Below, in pieces: positions 5,813 through 9,535 of a DNA stretch of 9,535 nucleotides; positions within the stretch are counted from its first letter, which is position 1, and each line of letters begins with the position of its first letter. The position numbers and the translations under genes are program-made. The notes under the pieces were generated by a model, which saw only the letters and a program-made list of their open reading frames with translations, had not been told where the DNA came from and searched no databases. Source of the DNA: Maritimibacter sp. (GTDB lineage Bacteria > Pseudomonadota > Alphaproteobacteria > Rhodobacterales > Rhodobacteraceae); the NCBI GenBank assembly GCA_020441225.1, contig JAGRMP010000255.1, forward strand, positions 270-9,804. The letters are read 5' to 3'.

Positions 5813-6395
5813 TCTGTTCGACAGGCTGCGCCTTGCGTCGGGCGGTGGCGCGCCGTCGTCGGATTTCGATCTCAATCCCGATCTGCACCCCAAGGGCCGG
5901 GTGTTGCGGGGCGCCGCGGTGCTCGTGGCCGTCGAGGAGACGCCGCGCGGCATGTGTCTCTATCTCACCAAGAGAGCGTCGCACTTGAAGCACCACCCGG
6001 GTCAGATCGCCTTTCCGGGTGGCAAGATCGACCCGGGCGATGCCGGACCTGTCGATGCCGCGTTGCGCGAGGCCGAGGAAGAGATCGGCCTGCCGCGCGC
6101 GCATGTCGAGGTGCTGGGTCAGCTCCCCGCGCATGAGACGATCACCAGCTTCAGCGTCACCCCGGTGCTCGCGCGGATCACCGCGCCGTTCACCCCGGTG
6201 CCCGAGGCGGGCGAGGTCGAGGAGGTGTTCACCGTGCCGTTCGACCATGTCGCGGATCCGGCCAGCTACATCGTCGAATCGCGCTACTTCCGCGGGTCGC
6301 GTCGGCAGTTCTATGTCGTGCCTTACGGCCCCTATTACATCTGGGGCGCGACGGCGCGAATGCTGCGGGCGCTGGCGGCGGAGCTGGCGCGGTGA
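5799..6395 (+). CDS. NUDIX hydrolase, CoA pyrophosphatase type
   Basis: A 198-residue enzyme of the CoA-pyrophosphatase group (NudL/PCD1-like), which cleaves coenzyme A or its oxidised forms to 3',5'-ADP and phosphopantetheine. The group signature is present: LYLTKR (54-59), HHPGQIAFPGGKID (65-78), Asp81 and ALREAEEEIGL (88-98). The GQIAFPGGK segment with an Asp-spaced Nudix box separates this group from MutT-like enzymes. The start is GTG 5799, fixed by GGAGG (5788-5792) six bases upstream. Earlier in-frame codons are arginine-rich antisense-like sequence from inside hslO. The gene overlaps hslO by 14 bp and cca by 4 bp (GTGA), so translation is probably coupled. Removal of oxidised CoA would fit beside a redox chaperone, but that link is inference. 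Confidence 0.93.
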   Translation: MATADLFDRLRLASGGGAPSSDFDLNPDLHPKGRVLRGAAVLVAVEETPRGMCLYLTKRASHLKHHPGQIAFPGGKIDPGDAGPVDAALREAEEEIGLPRAHVEVLGQLPAHETITSFSVTPVLARITAPFTPVPEAGEVEEVFTVPFDHVADPASYIVESRYFRGSRRQFYVVPYGPYYIWGATARMLRALAAELAR

Positions 6396-7582
6396 CCGCC
6401 GCGCCCACAGAGGCCCGGATCACCGCGGATTGGCTCACCGGCGCCGCGCCCCAGGCCGTCTGCGCGATGCTGACCGGGGCCGGGCACCAGGCGTGGTTCG
6501 TCGGCGGCTGCGTGCGCAACGCGCTCATCGGCGCGCCGATCTCCGACATCGACCTCACCACCGACGCGCCGCCGGAGCGGGTGACCGCGCTGGCCAAGTC
6601 TGCCGGGTTTCACCCCGTCCCAACCGGGTTCGACCATGGCACTGTCACGGTGGTGGTCGCGGGCGCGCCCTTCGAGGTCACCACCTTCCGCCGCGATATC
6701 GAAACCGACGGGCGGCGCGCGGTCGTGGCCTATGCGGGCACGATCGCGGAAGATGCGCATCGGCGCGATTTCACCATGAACGCGCTCTACGCCGATCCCG
6801 CGGGCGAGGTCGCCGATCCGCTCGGGGGTCTTCAGGACCTGCAGGCGCGGCGGGTTCGGTTCATCGACGATGCCCACGACCGGATCCGCGAAGATTACCT
6901 CCGGATCCTGCGGTTTTTCCGGTTTCATGCCTGGTACGGCGATCCGGCGCAGGGGCTCGACCCCGAGGCATTGGCCGCGATTTCCGAGCTTTCAGATGGA
7001 TTAGAGACACTTTCACGCGAACGCGTCGGGGCCGAGATCCGCAAGCTGCTCGCCGCGCCCGATCCCGGGCCGAGCGTCGCGGCGATGGGCGCAACCTTTG
7101 TGCTTACGCGCGTCCTGCCGGGGGCCGACGAGCGGACGTTGCCGGTGCTCGTCCACCACGAAGCGGCGCTGGGCGCCGCGCCCGATGCGATGCGCCGGCT
7201 TGCTTGTCTTGGCGGCGACGACCCCACGGACCGGCTCCGGCTGTCGAAGGCGGAGGCACGGCATCTCGCCCGGTTGCGTGCGCATCTCGGCGAGCCCGCC
7301 GGCCCCGCGGCGCTCGCCTACCGGTTGGGTGCCACGGAAGCGCGCGACGTCGTGCTGCTCAATGCCGCGCTGCTCGAAGGGCCGCTGCCGCCGGACCTCG
7401 ACCGCGCGCTCGAGATCGGGGCCGCCGCGCAGTTCCCGGTCGCGCCGCGCGATCTGATGCCCGCCTACAAAGGCCCGGCGCTGGGCGCGCGTCTCGCCGC
7501 GCTCGAGGACCGCTGGATCGCCTCCGGGTTCACGCTCGGCCGCGAAGCGCTTCTGGGAGACGACGATGCAGATCACGATTGA
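6392..7582 (+). CDS. cca: CCA tRNA nucleotidyltransferase
   Basis: A class II nucleotidyltransferase of 396 residues that adds or repairs the 3'-CCA end of tRNAs without a nucleic acid template. The head domain has WFVGGCVRNALIG (35-47) followed by SDIDLTTDAP, whose Asp52 and Asp54 bind the catalytic metals. RRDFTMNAL (124-132) and EDYLRILRFFRF (167-178) are the conserved neck motifs that set nucleotide choice. The C-terminal half is more variable, as is usual. I see no HD phosphohydrolase domain, in contrast to E. coli Cca. The start is GTG 6392, overlapping the upstream stop in GTGA. It overlaps the methyltransferase gene by 17 bp. A poly(A) polymerase is the alternative for this superfamily, but the alphaproteobacterial layout favours the CCA enzyme. 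Confidence 0.94.
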   Translation: MTAAPTEARITADWLTGAAPQAVCAMLTGAGHQAWFVGGCVRNALIGAPISDIDLTTDAPPERVTALAKSAGFHPVPTGFDHGTVTVVVAGAPFEVTTFRRDIETDGRRAVVAYAGTIAEDAHRRDFTMNALYADPAGEVADPLGGLQDLQARRVRFIDDAHDRIREDYLRILRFFRFHAWYGDPAQGLDPEALAAISELSDGLETLSRERVGAEIRKLLAAPDPGPSVAAMGATFVLTRVLPGADERTLPVLVHHEAALGAAPDAMRRLACLGGDDPTDRLRLSKAEARHLARLRAHLGEPAGPAALAYRLGATEARDVVLLNAALLEGPLPPDLDRALEIGAAAQFPVAPRDLMPAYKGPALGARLAALEDRWIASGFTLGREALLGDDDADHD

Positions 7583-8792
7583 GCGTCTCGGCCACCAGGG
7601 CGACGGCATCGCCCATAGCCCCGACGCGCCCGGGCCCGTCTTCGCCCCGCGTGTCCTTCCGGGTGAGGTCATCGAGGGCGATCTGACTGGCGACCGGATC
7701 GCGAGCCCTCGCATCGTCACGCCATCGCCCGACCGCGTCCGCCCGCCCTGCCCGCATTACAAATCCTGTGGCGGTTGCGCGCTGCAGCATGCGAGCGACG
7801 CTTTCGTCGCCGCGTGGAAGACAGAGGTGGTGCGCACCGCCCTTGCTGCGCGCGGGATCGAGGCGAATCCGGCAGGAATAGAGACGTCTCCCGCCCGTGC
7901 CCGGCGGCGGGCGGTGTTCTCGGCCCGTCGTACCAAGGGCGGGGTCCTGCTTGGCTTCCACGCGCCGAAATCGGACATTATCAGCCGCATCCCCGACTGC
8001 CATCTGTTGCACCCCGACCTCGTCGCCACGTTTCCGGTGCTGGAGGCGCTTGTGTCGGAGGGCGGGTCGCGCACGAGCACGCTCCGGCTCAACGTCACGC
8101 TTACCGATGGCGGCCCCGACGTCGCCGTCACCGGCGGCAAGCCGCTCGACCCTTCGCTCGAAACCCGGCTCGCCAGCTTCGCCGGGCAGCACGGGTTTGC
8201 CCGCCTGTGCTGGGAGGGCGAGGTGATTGCGCTGGTCGAACCGCCGGCGCAGGCCTTCGGTCGGGCGCTGGTCGCGCCCCCGCCCGGCGCTTTCCTTCAG
8301 GCCACCAAAGAGGGCGAGGCGGCGCTGTTGGCCGGGGTCCGCGAGACAGTGGCCGGCGCGAAGAAGATCGTCGATCTCTTTGCGGGGTGCGGCACCTTTT
8401 CGCTGCCGCTCGCCGAGACCGCCGAAGTCCATGCGGTCGAGGGCGAGGCCGCGATGCTGGCCGCGCTCGACCGGGGCTGGCGGCAGGCGGTCGGGCTCAA
8501 AAAGGTCACCACCGAGGCCCGGGATCTGTTTCGCCGGCCGCTTCTGCCCGACGAGCTCGCCCGCTTCGACGCGGTGGTGATCGACCCGCCGCGCGCGGGG
8601 GCCGAGGCGCAGGTGGCCGAGCTTGCGCAGTCCGGCGTGCCGGTGATCGCTGCCGCGTCGTGCAACCCGGTGACCTTCGCGCGCGACGCTGCGCAGCTCA
8701 TTGCCGCAGGGTACAGGCTCGACCGGTTGACCGTGGTCGACCAGTTCCGCTGGTCGACCCATATCGAGCTGGTGGCGGGCTTCAGCCGGTAG
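7566..8792 (+). CDS. class I SAM-dependent RNA 5-methyluridine-type methyltransferase (RlmD/TrmA group)
   Basis: This 408-residue enzyme is of the family that methylates C5 of uridine in rRNA or tRNA using S-adenosylmethionine. The N-terminus (1-50, IERLGHQGDGIAH) is a TRAM-like RNA-binding segment. Four cysteines for a [4Fe-4S] cluster are present: Cys62, Cys68 and Cys71 in CPHYKSCGGC, and Cys145 in IPDCHLL. The C-terminal Rossmann domain has VDLFAGCGTFSL (269-280) for SAM and DPPRAG (340-345). SCNP holds the catalytic nucleophile Cys366, and Glu401 in HIELV is the likely general base. All catalytic residues are present, so it should be active, but whether the target is 23S rRNA or tRNA cannot be read from sequence. 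The start is ATG 7566 with GGGAGA (7555-7560) five bases upstream. It overlaps cca by 17 bp, suggesting coupled translation of two RNA-maturation enzymes. Confidence 0.93.
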   Translation: MQITIERLGHQGDGIAHSPDAPGPVFAPRVLPGEVIEGDLTGDRIASPRIVTPSPDRVRPPCPHYKSCGGCALQHASDAFVAAWKTEVVRTALAARGIEANPAGIETSPARARRRAVFSARRTKGGVLLGFHAPKSDIISRIPDCHLLHPDLVATFPVLEALVSEGGSRTSTLRLNVTLTDGGPDVAVTGGKPLDPSLETRLASFAGQHGFARLCWEGEVIALVEPPAQAFGRALVAPPPGAFLQATKEGEAALLAGVRETVAGAKKIVDLFAGCGTFSLPLAETAEVHAVEGEAAMLAALDRGWRQAVGLKKVTTEARDLFRRPLLPDELARFDAVVIDPPRAGAEAQVAELAQSGVPVIAAASCNPVTFARDAAQLIAAGYRLDRLTVVDQFRWSTHIELVAGFSR

Positions 8793-8889
8793 CTGCAGGC
8801 CAGCAGCGAGGGGTCTTTGCGCCGGTCGGGGACCCGTGTATCAGCCAGGTTCGACCGACGTGGCCGAGCAGACCGAGCGACCGATTCTC
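8793..8889. promoter_or_regulatory. gap before the L,D-transpeptidase gene
   Basis: Ninety-seven bases between the methyltransferase stop and the chosen transpeptidase start. It contains only weak short inverted repeats and no clear promoter or terminator. The transpeptidase may be read through from the upstream operon or have its own promoter. In-frame GTG codons at 8836 and 8860 are alternative starts. Confidence 0.3.
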
Positions 8890-9387
8890 ATGCGCTACAC
8901 TCTTACAGCCATCCTCCTCGCCGGGTTCCTCGGCCTCGCGGCCTGTACCTCCGGTCCCAAACCCTATGACGGGCCGCCGATCACCCATGTTTATCTGTTC
9001 AAGGAGCAGCGCACGCTGGTGTTGATGAGCGGCGCGAAACCGGTGCGCACCTGGTCGGTCGATCTCGGCTTTTCGCCGGTCGGGCCCAAGCAGGCGAAAG
9101 GTGACGGCAAGACGCCGGAGGGGCGCTATTACATCAACTGGCGCAACCCCGAGAGCGAGTACCACCGCGCGCTCTACATCAATTACCCGAACAAAGCCGA
9201 TCGCGCGGCGGCGCAGGCGGCGGGGCGCGATCCCGGCGGTGACATCTATCTTCACGGCGGTCCGGTGCTTGCACGCGACAAGGGCCGCGCCGACTGGACC
9301 GCGGGCTGCGTTTCGGTCAGCGACCGGGACATCGAGGAGATCTACGGCATGATCCGCATCGGCACGCCCATCGACATCCTGCCGTAA
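8890..9387 (+). CDS. L,D-transpeptidase (YkuD domain) lipoprotein
   Basis: This is a predicted envelope protein of 165 residues. YkuD-domain enzymes make or edit 3-3 peptidoglycan crosslinks, or attach proteins to peptidoglycan. MRYTLTAILLAGFLGLAAC is a lipoprotein signal with lipobox Cys19. The YkuD fold follows: HVYLFKEQRTLVL (33-45), then GPKQAKGDGKTPEGRY (65-80). The catalytic region has LHGG with His122 and DWTAGCVSVSD with nucleophile Cys140. The usual Arg after the Cys motif (S-x-G-C-x-R) is Ser here, as in the TxGCIAxS variety typical of short proteobacterial family members. I chose ATG 8890 because it puts the lipobox at the normal distance. A start at GTG 8836 would place a charged 18-residue extension before it. 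No strong ribosome binding site is seen before 8890. The 3' end forms an inverted repeat across the stop codon. Confidence 0.88.
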   Translation: MRYTLTAILLAGFLGLAACTSGPKPYDGPPITHVYLFKEQRTLVLMSGAKPVRTWSVDLGFSPVGPKQAKGDGKTPEGRYYINWRNPESEYHRALYINYPNKADRAAAQAAGRDPGGDIYLHGGPVLARDKGRADWTAGCVSVSDRDIEEIYGMIRIGTPIDILP

Positions 9388-9396
9388 GGCGTGCCG
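9360..9396 (+). terminator. inverted repeat spanning the L,D-transpeptidase stop
   Basis: CGGCACGCC (9360-9368) pairs perfectly with GGCGTGCCG (9388-9396), a 9-bp GC-rich stem with a 19-base loop that contains the end of the gene and its TAA. It lies between two convergent genes, where a terminator is expected. No T-tract follows. It may protect the mRNA 3' end or act with Rho. Confidence 0.4.
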
Positions 9397-9401
9397 TCCG
9401 T

Positions 9402-9413
9402 GCCGGTACCGGC
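9402..9413. repeat. perfect 12-bp palindrome GCCGGTACCGGC
   Basis: A fully self-complementary 12-mer lies in the gap between the convergent transpeptidase and CAP-like genes, six bases past the 9-bp inverted repeat. Together they make the gap highly structured and could help end transcription from both sides. Confidence 0.4.
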
Positions 9414-9439
9414 GAAGCGTGTGCGCAACCAGGGACCGA

Positions 9440-9535
9440 TCAGGACCCGGTCAGCAATGTCCACCAGATCTTGCCGTTGGGCTCCTGATACCAGGCAAAT
9501 CCGAGGTTTCGGGCCCGCGGGTCGAGGATCACGTC
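9440..9535 (-). CDS. C-terminus of a probable CAP/SCP-like secreted protein (partial)
   Basis: Only the last 31 residues are in the window; the gene continues past the right edge. The readable tail is DVILDPRARNLGFAWY followed by QEPNGKIWWTLLTGS and a TGA stop. The pattern of ILDP, a Leu-Gly pair, a short turn and a final Trp-Trp-Thr-Leu strand fits the end of the CAP (SCP/PR-1/YkwD) domain. In that domain the closing strand usually reads YWTQVF or WWTLVLG. Such bacterial proteins are exported and often sit near cell-wall genes, which suits the adjacent L,D-transpeptidase. The assignment rests on a short tail only. Confidence 0.6.
   Translation of the reverse strand, partial: DVILDPRARNLGFAWYQEPNGKIWWTLLTGS

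Noticed and set aside
6019..7686. A 555-codon plus-strand open frame spanning the second NUDIX gene and cca
   Set aside because: It is extremely arginine-rich and out of frame with two clearly recognised genes that have all their motifs.
7530..8762. A 410-codon minus-strand open frame opposite the RNA methyltransferase
   Set aside because: It is a codon-position mirror of a gene with complete SAM and Fe-S motifs; it has no independent support.

Overview
The window is GC-rich chromosomal DNA and looks like a member of the Rhodobacterales (Alphaproteobacteria). This rests on protein content and style, not on a database match: the form of the Hsp33, NUDIX and CCA-adding enzyme genes, GTG starts, and strong GGAGG-type ribosome binding sites. 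I see no tRNA, rRNA, insertion sequence, CRISPR array or prophage gene. Most of the content is ordinary conserved chromosome with dense coding.

Layout. Positions 79-1092 (minus) encode an exported low-complexity protein with a Gly/Asn-rich tract and a very acidic C-terminal region. It diverges from ilvA (1236-2483, plus), threonine ammonia-lyase with a C-terminal regulatory domain. ilvA converges on a small HPt phosphotransfer protein (2539-2850, minus). Across a 189-bp, partly AT-rich intergenic region, the HPt gene diverges from a response regulator fused to a SpoIIE/PP2C-type phosphatase (3040-4326, plus). The two probably form a signalling pair. The phosphatase gene overlaps tail-to-tail by 13 bp with a MutT-like NUDIX hydrolase (4314-4751, minus).

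From 4823 to 8792 lies a tight plus-strand cluster with every junction overlapping: hslO (Hsp33), a CoA-pyrophosphatase-type NUDIX hydrolase, cca (tRNA nucleotidyltransferase) and a Fe-S-type class I RNA methyltransferase of the RlmD/TrmA group. It reads as one operon mixing redox proteostasis, coenzyme A housekeeping and RNA maturation. About 100 bp downstream is a predicted lipoprotein L,D-transpeptidase (8890-9387, plus). The last 96 bases hold the C-terminus of a minus-strand gene that resembles a CAP/SCP-like secreted protein.

The points most worth a second look are the HPt/phosphatase pair with no visible kinase or downstream partner, an inverted repeat upstream of the phosphatase that has a near-copy inside the HPt gene, the unusual exported Gly/Asn protein, and the inverted repeats around the convergent gene ends. 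I do not see convincing evidence of a wholly new multi-gene system.
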